Assembly: GCA_963808965.1 (NCBI GenBank)
Contig: CAWEHU010000019.1
Location: forward strand, 129,652 to 193,651
Reading direction: 5' to 3'
DNA: 64,000 nt
From: CAWEHU01 sp963808965
GTDB taxonomy: Bacteria > Pseudomonadota > Alphaproteobacteria > Acetobacterales > Acetobacteraceae
The translations under genes were made by a program, and so were the position numbers. The notes beneath the pieces are model-generated. The model searched no databases. It saw nothing but the letters and a program-made list of their open reading frames with translations, and had not been told where the DNA came from. Positions 27,090 to 34,461 of this stretch are shown here, piece by piece. Positions within the stretch are counted from its first letter, which is position 1; each line of letters starts with the position of its first letter.

Positions 27090-27912
27090 TCGGCCCGGGA
27101 GCAAAACTATGCTCGGCGATCTGCCGGATCGGCGTGACCTCGGCCGCGGTGCCGGCCAGGAACGCTTCGCTCGCCTGCGGCATCTCCTCGGGCATGATGA
27201 CCCGCTCCACGACCTTGATCTGCCGGGAGCGGGCGATGGACATCACCGTACGGCGGGTAATGCCGTCGAGGAAGCAGTCCGGCGTCGGCGTGTGCAACTC
27301 GCCGTTCATCACGAAGAAAATGTTGGCGCCTGTGGACTCGGCCACTTGGCCGCGCCAATCCAGCATCAGCGCATCGTCGCAGCCGGCGGCCTCCGCGGCG
27401 TGCTTCGACAGCGTGCCGATCATGTACAGTCCGGCCGCTTTCGAGGCGGTCGGGGCGGTGCGCGGGTCGGGGCGGCGCCACTCCGCCATGCAGAGCCGGA
27501 TGCCCTTCATCCGGTTCGGGCCGAAATAGCTGGGCCACGCCCAAGCGGCGATCGCGAGATGGATCTTGGTTTGCTGGGCGGATACGGCCAGCTGTTCGGA
27601 GCCGCGCCAGGCGATGGGGCGCACATAGCCGTCAGTCAGACCGTTGGCCGCGAGCACCTCGTTGCAAGCATGGTCGATCGCATCTGCGTCCCAGGGAATC
27701 GTGAAGCCGAGGAGCCGGGCCGAGTTGATGAGGCGGTCTGTGTGATCGCGCAGGCGAAAGATGTTCCCGCTATAGGCCCGCTCACCCTCGAAGACCGAGC
27801 TGGCGTAATGCAACCCATGCGTGAGTACGTGCAGTTTGGCGTCCCGCCAGGGAACCAGCGCGCCGTCCCACCAGATCACGCCGTCGCGGTCGTCGAAAGG
27901 AACAAGCGGCAT
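27013..27912 (-). CDS. ilvE: Branched-chain amino acid aminotransferase
   Basis: A fold-type IV PLP aminotransferase for the last step of leucine, isoleucine and valine synthesis. It has 299 residues. Motifs: VIWWDGALVPWRDAKLHVLT, GLHYASSVFEGERAY, the PLP lysine in TASKAAGLYMIGTL, DWRGQVAESTGANIFFV and DGITRRTVMSIAR. It is convergent with moaE, and its 3' end overlaps that gene's extra tail. It complements the leuCDB genes elsewhere in the window but is not linked to them. Confidence 0.97.
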   Translation of the reverse strand: MPLVPFDDRDGVIWWDGALVPWRDAKLHVLTHGLHYASSVFEGERAYSGNIFRLRDHTDRLINSARLLGFTIPWDADAIDHACNEVLAANGLTDGYVRPIAWRGSEQLAVSAQQTKIHLAIAAWAWPSYFGPNRMKGIRLCMAEWRRPDPRTAPTASKAAGLYMIGTLSKHAAEAAGCDDALMLDWRGQVAESTGANIFFVMNGELHTPTPDCFLDGITRRTVMSIARSRQIKVVERVIMPEEMPQASEAFLAGTAAEVTPIRQIAEHSFAPGPITEALLTDYEALVRMSPAEVAKRAA

Positions 27913-27931
27913 GGACGGCTCCCTCGCGAGA

Positions 27932-27961
27932 TTGTTGCTGAGTCCTTGCAGGACCTATAAG
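27932..27961 (+). promoter_or_regulatory. Candidate promoter for the MarR-OmpR-kinase operon
   Basis: TTGTTG (27932-27937) and TATAAG (27956-27961) are separated by 18 bp and lie about 50 bp before the MarR start. This fits a sigma-70 promoter in the ilvE/marR divergent region. The match is modest. Confidence 0.3.
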
Positions 27962-28014
27962 CGCATCCCAGTTTAAGTCAACGAAGCTGCCGTAAGCGCC
28001 AAGGAATGCCTGCC

Positions 28015-28617
28015 ATGTCCGAGCAGAGAAGCGACTCGGCGCCACGGAGCGCCTCGCCCGCTCAGGCCAGAAGCGGCAGTCTCAATCTTCTGGATCCGAA
28101 AGGAGCGGCTCCGGCCGGTTCCAACCTGCTTTTCCTACGTGAGGAGGAAATCCGGTTGGCGCAGGACATGCTTTTCTTCGCGTACCGCGACTTCACCGGC
28201 GCCGCGGACCTGATCCTTCACGAGCTGGAACTCGGCCGCGCGCATCACCGCGCACTCCATTTCATCGGACGCAATCCGGGCATCACCGTAAGTGAGCTGC
28301 TGAGCATTCTGCGCATCACGAAGCAGAGCCTCGCCCGTGTCCTGATCCTGTTGGTCGACAAAGGGTACGTGGCGCAGTCACCCGGACACTCCGACCGCCG
28401 CCAGCGGCTGCTCACACTCACGCCGGAAGGCCAGGCGCTCGAACGCCGGCTGTTCGAGCGGCAGAGGGAGCGGCTGACCACGGCATATCGGGAAGCTGGC
28501 GGCGCCGCCGTCGAAGGATTCCGCCGCGTCATGCGGGGCATCATGAGCGATACGGCGCGGGGGTATCTGGACATGAACGAAGCCACGGCCCGCACGGCCC
28601 GGGCCAGGCGGACCTGA
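28015..28617 (+). CDS. petP: MarR-family transcriptional regulator, PetP-like
   Basis: A winged-helix regulator of about 200 residues. The start at 28015 (MSEQRSDSAP) has AAGGA nine bases upstream; an ATG at 28006 lacks spacing. The DNA-binding part reads HFIGRNPGITVSELLSILRI, TKQSLARVLILLVDKGYV and the wing HSDRRQRLLTLTPEG. It directly precedes an OmpR-type response regulator, the order of the petP-petR operon described in Rhodobacter, where these genes control cytochrome bc1 expression; the pet symbols rest on that analogy. The region before residue 40 is likely disordered. Confidence 0.85.
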   Translation: MSEQRSDSAPRSASPAQARSGSLNLLDPKGAAPAGSNLLFLREEEIRLAQDMLFFAYRDFTGAADLILHELELGRAHHRALHFIGRNPGITVSELLSILRITKQSLARVLILLVDKGYVAQSPGHSDRRQRLLTLTPEGQALERRLFERQRERLTTAYREAGGAAVEGFRRVMRGIMSDTARGYLDMNEATARTARARRT

Positions 28618-28636
28618 ATCGGGACCGCTGCCTCCA

Positions 28637-29335
28637 GTGTCGGACGACGCGCACGTCCTGGTCGTGGATGACGATGCGAGGCTACGGGCGCTTCTGTCCC
28701 GCTATCTGGCCGAAAACGGATTTCGCGTGACCACCGCCGAGAACGCCACGGAGGCCCGCGATAAGCTCCGGTTCATGAATTCGGATCTGCTGGTGCTGGA
28801 CGTCATGATGCCAGGCGAGAGCGGGCTCACCCTGACAGAATCGCTCCGCCGGGACCATCCGACCGATATTCCCGTGCTTCTGCTCACCGCCCGCGGAGCG
28901 CCCGAGGATCGAATTGCCGGGTTCGAGGCCGGGGCGGACGATTATCTCGGCAAGCCGTTCGACCCCCGCGAGCTCGTGCTACGCATCCGCGCCATGCTGC
29001 GCCGCTCCGCACCGGCTGGCCCGGAGTCACCTTCCGGCCCGGTGCCGCTGGGCCGGGCAGAGTTCGACCCGGATCGGGGCGAACTTCGCACCTCCTCCGG
29101 CACCATTCGGCTGACCGGGGGCGAAGCAGCGCTGCTCGGCGCCTTGGCGCGCAAGCCGAACGAGGTGTTGTCGCGCGAGGAGATCGCGGCTGCGCTCGGC
29201 ATGGACGAGTTGGGCGAGCGCGCGATCGATGTGCAGGTCACGCGCCTCCGCCGCAAGATCGAAGCGGACCCGCGCGAGCCTCGGTTTCTGCACACCGTGC
29301 GCGGGCGTGGCTATGTGCTGAAGCCGGGAAGTTGA
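28637..29335 (+). CDS. petR: OmpR-family response regulator, PetR-like
   Basis: A two-component response regulator, 232 residues, starting at GTG 28637. The receiver domain has the acidic pair VVDDDARLRALL, the phospho-acceptor Asp in LLVLDVMMPGESG, the conserved Thr in LLLTARG and Lys in YLGKPFDPREL. A winged-helix output domain follows (RAIDVQVTRLRRKIEADPRE, HTVRGRGYVLKPGS). It lies 20 bp after the MarR gene and 65 bp before the sensor kinase, forming a three-gene regulatory operon. Confidence 0.95.
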   Translation: MSDDAHVLVVDDDARLRALLSRYLAENGFRVTTAENATEARDKLRFMNSDLLVLDVMMPGESGLTLTESLRRDHPTDIPVLLLTARGAPEDRIAGFEAGADDYLGKPFDPRELVLRIRAMLRRSAPAGPESPSGPVPLGRAEFDPDRGELRTSSGTIRLTGGEAALLGALARKPNEVLSREEIAAALGMDELGERAIDVQVTRLRRKIEADPREPRFLHTVRGRGYVLKPGS

Positions 29336-29399
29336 CATGATGCGGCTGGAGATCGATCCGAGACATCCGCGGGCCTGTCGGGAGCATCCACGGCCATAG

Positions 29400-30743
29400 A
29401 TGCGCATACCGCAAACCACCGGCCTCGCGAGCACCATCAAGCGGCGGATCCTGCCGCGTTCGCTCCTGGGACGCAGCCTGCTCATGATCCTGCTACCGCT
29501 CGTGCTGCTCGAAGCGGTGGCGCTACAGATTTTTTACGGCAGTCACCTCGACATCGTTTCCCGTCGCCTTTCCGGCGCCGTCGCCGGAGAGGTCGCCTAT
29601 ACCCTGCAGTTGATGAACCGCTTTCCCGGTGAGGACAACGAGCGGTGGATCCTGCAACAGGCCTGGGATCAGTACCACATCAAGATGGAGGTGGAGACAG
29701 GCGCCACGCTTCCGAACCGGCGCAGCACGAATATTCTCGGACCGATGGACGACGATCTCGCGGCGGCGCTGCGGGAGAAGGTCGGGTTGCCCTATCTCAT
29801 GGACTGGACGTCCGACCCGCAATCGGTGCTGATTCGTATCCAGCTTCCCGATGGCGTGTTGCACGTGGAAGCGCCGCGCAAACGCCTCTACACGGCGACC
29901 ATCTATTTCTTCATGCTATGGCTGGTCGGCACGGCCTTGGTGCTGTTCGGCATAGCGGCGCTGTTCATGCGAAACCAGGTGCGGGCGATCCGGCGGCTTG
30001 CGGTCGCAGCGGAAGCGTTCGGCATGGGCCGCGATCCGGGCCCGATCCGACCCGAGGGAGCCTCCGAAGTCAGACAGGCCGCGACCGCGTTCAACCGGAT
30101 GCAGGAACGCATTCGCCGATTCCTCGCGCAGCGGACCGAGATGCTTGCGGGCGTCTCACACGACCTCCGGACGCCGCTGACACGGCTTCGGCTTGCGCTC
30201 GTAATGATGCCCGCGAGCGAGGCACTGAAGCAGGATGTCGCGGAGATGACGGCCGATCTCGAGGAGATGGACCGGATGATCAGCGGCTATCTGGCCTTCG
30301 CGCGGGGCGAGGGAACCCAGCAGGCCGAGCCGGTTAACCTGGCTTCCGTCCTGGAGGAAGTCGCGGCCGGCGCGAGGCGCGCCGGCGCTCGGGTCGATCT
30401 GAACGTCCCGGCGACCCTGACATTGCCGCTGCGTGCTGATGCGATCCGGCGCGCGATCACCAATCTGGTCGACAATGCGCGGCGGCACGCCCGTCACGTG
30501 CTGCTTGCGGCCGTGCCGCAAGGCAGCCGCAACGTTCAGGTGATCGTGGACGACGATGGCCCCGGCATCCCGCCCGAGCGGCGCGAAAGCGTGTTCCGCC
30601 CGTTCGAGAGCGGAGCTTCCGGCGGAACGGGGCTAGGGCTCACGATAGCGCGCGACATAATCCGTGCGCATGGCGGAGAGATTTTCCTCGAAGACAGCCC
30701 CCTCGGCGGTTTACGGGCGCGGATTCGCTTGCCGGTTTCGTAA
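29400..30743 (+). CDS. Sensor histidine kinase, EnvZ-like
   Basis: The membrane partner of the preceding response regulator, 447 residues. Two membrane segments (about residues 25-46 and 165-190) flank a periplasmic sensor region of about 115 residues. A HAMP linker follows, then the H-box MLAGVSHDLRTPLTRLRL with the phosphorylated histidine, the N-box TNLVDNARRHA, the G1 box DDDGPGIP and the G2 box GGTGLGLTIA. All catalytic elements are present. The stimulus is unknown. Confidence 0.95.
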   Translation: MRIPQTTGLASTIKRRILPRSLLGRSLLMILLPLVLLEAVALQIFYGSHLDIVSRRLSGAVAGEVAYTLQLMNRFPGEDNERWILQQAWDQYHIKMEVETGATLPNRRSTNILGPMDDDLAAALREKVGLPYLMDWTSDPQSVLIRIQLPDGVLHVEAPRKRLYTATIYFFMLWLVGTALVLFGIAALFMRNQVRAIRRLAVAAEAFGMGRDPGPIRPEGASEVRQAATAFNRMQERIRRFLAQRTEMLAGVSHDLRTPLTRLRLALVMMPASEALKQDVAEMTADLEEMDRMISGYLAFARGEGTQQAEPVNLASVLEEVAAGARRAGARVDLNVPATLTLPLRADAIRRAITNLVDNARRHARHVLLAAVPQGSRNVQVIVDDDGPGIPPERRESVFRPFESGASGGTGLGLTIARDIIRAHGGEIFLEDSPLGGLRARIRLPVS

Positions 30744-30776
30744 TCGGGGTTGCGCGAGCGCTCGGCCAGGCTTAGC

Positions 30777-31275
30777 TTCAAAAAAAACCGTGCTGGCTGC
30801 CGAACAGGATCGCCGCGACGTCGCGCGCCGTCGGGCGCAGTGGCGAGCGTATCAGCCGCGGATTGACCCCGACCGCCTGGTCTTTATCGACGAGACCTGG
30901 AGTAAGACCAACATGGCGCCGCTGCGCGACTGAGGGCCACGCGGGGCACGGCTGCGCAGCAAGGTTCCATACGGACACTGGAACACCACGACCGGCGTCG
31001 CGGCGCTGCGCCGTGACCGCATCGAGGCGCCGTGGCTGCTGGATCGGCCAATGAGCGCTGACAGCTACCGCAGCTATGTCGAGCAGGTGCTCGCGCCGAC
31101 CTTGCGCCCAGCGACTTGGTCATGGCCGATAACCTCGCCAGCCACAGACGACCCGATATCCGCGCCGCCATCCGCGGCGCCGGTGCGAAGCTGTTCCTTC
31201 TGCCGAAATACTCTCCCGACCTGAACCCGATCGAACAGGTGTTTGCCAAGCTCAAGGACCTGCTGAGGAACACTA
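30777..31275 (+). pseudogene. IS630-family transposase remnant
   Basis: The middle and C-terminal part of an IS630 transposase: KKTVLAAEQDRRDVARRR, DRLVFIDETWSKTNMAPLRD (first catalytic Asp), then an in-frame TGA near 30931 in place of Gly/Trp. It resumes with GPRGARLRSKVPYGHWNTTT, and after a frameshift near 31110 reads VMADNLASH (second Asp) and FLLPKYSPDLNPIEQVFAKL (Glu). The N-terminal helix-turn-helix half is missing. A dead element, 34 bp after the kinase gene. Confidence 0.85.
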
Positions 31276-31317
31276 GAACTTGTTTAGGCCAACAGGAAAC
31301 ACGTGAACGCAAAATTC

Positions 31318-31405
31318 CGCTCATCCCCGCGAAGGCGGGGATCCAGGTCTCGCACAAGAAAGGGTGACATTGTATGGCGGGACGGGGTTCCTGCTTTCAC
31401 GGGAC
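31318..31405. repeat. REP/BIME-like palindromic element
   Basis: The 28-mer at 31318-31345 (core CCCCGCGAAGGCGGGG) is identical to the left arm of the element at 37722-37816. A degenerate opposite-facing arm (GGGTTCCTGCTTTCACGGGAC) follows within 60 bases. It separates the IS630 remnant from the IS110 remnant. Confidence 0.7.
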
Positions 31406-31979
31406 TGTCTGCGGCGGGCCGTCTCGCCGCATCGACAACACGCGCCAAGCCATCCAGGCTTGGCTCGGCACGCTCGACCACACCAGCATCGCTCTCGTGG
31501 CGTTCGAGCCGACCGGTGGCTATGAACGCGCGCTACGCCAATGCCTGCGCGAGGCAGGCGTGCCGTTCGCCCGCGTGCACCCCAATGAAGCCGCGGCGTT
31601 CCGCACCCGGCGTGGCGTCAAGGCCAAGACCGACCGGCTCGATGCCGGCCTGCTCGCCGACTTCGCCGCTCTCGAACTCGCGGGCCGCGGCCTCGCGTCG
31701 CTCGTCGAAGGCAACGAGGCCTTGCGCGAGATGGTGGTCCGCCGCCGCCAGCTCGTCGATACCTTGCACGCCGAACGCTGCCGCGCCGGCACCGCGCAGG
31801 CCAGCGCGGTCAGGCAAACCCTCGCGCAGGTGATCGCAGCGCTCGAAACCGTGCTCGCCCAGCTCGAGGCCGAGATCGCCGGCGCGATCGAGGCCGACCC
31901 GACGCTCGCCGGTTCCCGCTTCCGCGGGAACGAACGGGGGATGGCCGAGGCACTCACAGTCTGCCCAAAACGAGTTTAG
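31400..31979 (+). pseudogene. IS110-family transposase remnant flanked by palindromes
   Basis: The reading frame contains RRIDNTRQAIQAWLGTL, IALVAFEPTGGYERALRQCL, the DEDD-domain segment KAKTDRLDAGLLADFA and a coiled region up to IEADPTLAG. The N-terminal catalytic start (VDVSK-type) is missing, replaced by the REP-like element, and the C-terminal Ser-containing Transposase_20 domain is missing, ending at a second palindrome TCCCGCTTCCGCGGGAACG near 31914-31932. The frame then closes in unrelated sequence at 31979. IS110 relatives are known to insert into REP sequences, which fits the flanks. Confidence 0.85.
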
Positions 31980-31988
31980 AGGCTTCCC

Positions 31989-32879
31989 TCACTTCAGCGG
32001 ATCTGGGAACACCGCGTAGTATTGCCCGTTCTCGTCGCGCTCCCGAGCTTCCATGTCGGAGCGATGGTTGACGCCCGAGTAGTGCGTGATGAGAGAGCGC
32101 CTCTGCAGACCCGCGTTGCGAGGCGCCGAGCCCCGATGGACCAGCCGTCCGTGCCAGATCAGCACGTCACCTTTGCGACCGAGAAAACGCTTCACCTCGC
32201 TGCCGGTGGACCGGATTTCCGCTTCGATGGCGGGAGTCGTGAACCGCTCGGCGTATGTTGGCCACTGATTGATCCCCGTGGCGGGCTCGCGCCGGGTCCG
32301 TTCCTCCTCGGTCAGATAGCGGCGCACTTTTTCGCCGCGCAGCAGCCCCCAGCGATGTGATCCGGCCACGTACTCGAAAGGCCCGCTGTCCGGGTCGATG
32401 GTGTCGAGCGCCATCCACGCCGCACAATACCAGCTGTTGACGAAAGGCGGGTTCAGGTAATCGTCCTGATGCCAGTCGCGCTCGGTGCTGATCCAGCCGG
32501 TCAAGGCCAGATGCAGCATCATCGGCTCCCCGATCAGCAGGCGCATCTTTTCCATCAGCGGCGGATAGAGCGCGAGCGCGCGCAGTTCGGGTACGTGTAT
32601 GTACGGGGTCCCGATTTTCCAGCCGCCCGGGCTGTCAAGCTGCGCCCTGCGCGCGACATAGGCATCGACCAAATTGTCGGGCAGGAAGCGCGGCAGGAGC
32701 AGCGCGCCGTCACGCCGCCATATGCGGCGTTCCTTGCCGAGAAACCACGTCCTCGCGCCGGGACGGTCTAGCGGCGGAAGCAGGGCGGGATCGGGATGCT
32801 CGCTGAGATCGGCGAAGCGGATCGCAGGCGCGTCGACCCTTGGTCCGCAGTCACGAAAGCCGGTGTTGGATATGCGCAA
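31989..32879 (-). CDS. Phytanoyl-CoA dioxygenase (PhyH) family protein
   Basis: A non-haem Fe(II)/2-oxoglutarate-dependent oxygenase. The iron facial triad is visible as His and Asp in DWHQDDYLNPP and the distal His in IWHGRLVHRGSAP, followed by the 2-oxoglutarate-binding Arg in LQRRSLITHY. The start is uncertain: no ATG exists near the expected N-terminus. TTG 32879, with GGGGGAG just upstream, avoids overlap with the glycosyltransferase and gives 296 residues; an open frame extends to 33044. The substrate is unknown. It may be cotranscribed with the GT2 gene. Confidence 0.85.
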   Translation of the reverse strand: MRISNTGFRDCGPRVDAPAIRFADLSEHPDPALLPPLDRPGARTWFLGKERRIWRRDGALLLPRFLPDNLVDAYVARRAQLDSPGGWKIGTPYIHVPELRALALYPPLMEKMRLLIGEPMMLHLALTGWISTERDWHQDDYLNPPFVNSWYCAAWMALDTIDPDSGPFEYVAGSHRWGLLRGEKVRRYLTEEERTRREPATGINQWPTYAERFTTPAIEAEIRSTGSEVKRFLGRKGDVLIWHGRLVHRGSAPRNAGLQRRSLITHYSGVNHRSDMEARERDENGQYYAVFPDPLK

Positions 32880-32917
32880 CTTCTCCCCCGTGGCGAAAGG
32901 TTGCGGATCAACCGGAG

Positions 32918-33865
32918 TCAGACGGGTGGGTATGGACGGAACGGCCCGCGGAGAGCCTGCGGCAACACCGGGAGAGCATGGGCGGCGCCCACCAGCGCGA
33001 GCCGCCGAAGACTCGGCTTGTCGGCAAGCGAGCGCCGCAGCCAACGCATTCCTTCCGCCCAGCGGCCGTGGCGCACCATTTCGCGGCCGATGATCCAGCG
33101 GTTCTCCGCTTCCGTCCGGCGGCGAATCGCCGTCCCGCGCTCCGGCCCGAGGCGCGCTTGCAGAGCGGGATTGCCGAACACCGCGTCCATGCAGAGCCGG
33201 AATGAGGCAGGATCGGTGGCCATCCGCAAATAAGCGCCGCTTCGCCGCTGGCGCACGTAAAGCAACGGCGCCGAGCCGGGGACGACGGCGAAGCTTCCCT
33301 TAATGGCGAGTCGAATCCAATATTCCCAATCCTCGCCGAAAGCGATGTCGCGCCGGAATTCCCCCGCCGCGGCGATGGCCTCGCGACGGATCAGAAGGTG
33401 GCCGCCATTGGCGAACAGATTGATCTCGAGAAGTCGCTCGAGAATGTCGCCTGAGGAAAACGGCCCCGACTTCACCCACAGTGGACGCGCGCCAGGCTCC
33501 GCGTCTTCCGGCACGAAGGCATACGCGCCGTAGGCGGCGCTCGCGCGAGCACCATCGAGCGTGTGGGCAAGGCGCGCAAAGGCGTCGGGCGCCAGCCAGT
33601 CATCGGCGTCGAGGAAGAGCAGCGCGTCCGCGTCCGTCTCGGCGATGCCCCGGTTCCGCGCCGCGGAGACCCCCGCGTTCGCCTGCTGCACGATTCTGAT
33701 CCGCGGGTCGGCGAACCGCGCCGCGATCTCGGCGGTTCCGTCCGAGGATCCGTCGTCAACCACGAGCAGCGCCCAGTCCGTGTGGGACTGGGCGATCACG
33801 GATCGGATTGCGGCTCCGATGTAAGGCGCGACGTTGTACGCCGGGGTGATGACCCCGATCCGCAC
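32918..33865 (-). CDS. Glycosyltransferase family 2 protein
   Basis: A GT-A fold glycosyltransferase of 315 residues starting at GTG 33865. The N-terminus reads GVITPAYNVAPYIGAAIRSV, then LLVVDDGSSDGTAEIA (nucleotide binding), NAGVSAARNRGI and the metal-binding DxD in LLFLDADDWLAPDA; ED in FGEDWEYWIRLA is the likely catalytic base. There is no membrane segment. Donor and acceptor are unknown. It begins one base after the stop of grxD, so it is the tail of the purine/bolA/grxD transcription unit. Confidence 0.92.
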   Translation of the reverse strand: MRIGVITPAYNVAPYIGAAIRSVIAQSHTDWALLVVDDGSSDGTAEIAARFADPRIRIVQQANAGVSAARNRGIAETDADALLFLDADDWLAPDAFARLAHTLDGARASAAYGAYAFVPEDAEPGARPLWVKSGPFSSGDILERLLEINLFANGGHLLIRREAIAAAGEFRRDIAFGEDWEYWIRLAIKGSFAVVPGSAPLLYVRQRRSGAYLRMATDPASFRLCMDAVFGNPALQARLGPERGTAIRRRTEAENRWIIGREMVRHGRWAEGMRWLRRSLADKPSLRRLALVGAAHALPVLPQALRGPFRPYPPV

Positions 33866-33866
33866 C

Positions 33867-34205
33867 TCAGGCAGCGGCCTGGTGCGGGATGCCCTTTTCC
33901 TTCAGCAAGGCCTCGAGCTCGCCGGATTGATACATCTCGGTGACGATGTCGCAGCCGCCGACGAACTCGCCCTGCACATAAAGCTGCGGGATCGTCGGCC
34001 AATTCGAGAACTGCTTGATCCCGTCACGCAGTTCCGCGTCCTCCAGTACGTTCGCTGTCTTGAACGGCACGTTGAGGTGCGAAAGGATCTGCACCACGCG
34101 CGCGGAGAACCCACACTGGGGGAACATCGCCGTCCCCTTCATGTAGAGCATCACCGGAGTCTCGGTGATTTCCGACTGGATCCGGTCGAGGACAGGGGTG
34201 GACAT
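33867..34205 (-). CDS. grxD: Monothiol glutaredoxin, Grx4/GrxD type
   Basis: A CGFS-type monothiol glutaredoxin of 112 residues that carries [2Fe-2S] clusters, usually as a complex with BolA. The active site is QCGFSARVVQIL; the glutathione-binding motifs WPTIPQLYVQGEF and GGCDIVTEMYQSGEL are present. It lies 12 bp after bolA, and co-occurrence of the two genes strongly supports a joint role in iron-sulfur trafficking and iron sensing. Confidence 0.97.
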   Translation of the reverse strand: MSTPVLDRIQSEITETPVMLYMKGTAMFPQCGFSARVVQILSHLNVPFKTANVLEDAELRDGIKQFSNWPTIPQLYVQGEFVGGCDIVTEMYQSGELEALLKEKGIPHQAAA

Positions 34206-34217
34206 TCAGGCACTCTC

Positions 34218-34451
34218 CTACTCAGGGGCAGTGGTCTGCAGGGCGAGCGCATGCAGCTCGCCGCCCATGCGGCCGCGCAAAGCGGCGTAGACGATCTGGT
34301 GCTGGCGTACGCGCGGCAGGCCGCGAAATTGCTCGCTGACGACGGTCGCCGCGTAGTGATCCCCATCGCCCGCGAGATCCTCCACGGTCACGCGTGCGTC
34401 GGGCAGAGCCGCCTTTATCAGCGCCTCGATGTCGCTGGCCGCCATCGCCAT
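34218..34451 (-). CDS. bolA: BolA-family protein
   Basis: A 77-residue BolA-like protein. The start at 34451 is supported by AGGAGG six bases upstream. The class-II KH-like fold shows as IEALIKAALPDARVTVEDLA, HYAATVVSEQFRGLPRVRQH and VYAALRGRMGGELHALAL. The conserved C-terminal His that coordinates the Fe-S cluster with the CGFS glutaredoxin is present. It sits between purL and grxD, the normal alphaproteobacterial order. Confidence 0.95.
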   Translation of the reverse strand: MAMAASDIEALIKAALPDARVTVEDLAGDGDHYAATVVSEQFRGLPRVRQHQIVYAALRGRMGGELHALALQTTAPE

Positions 34452-34461
34452 GCCTGCCTCC

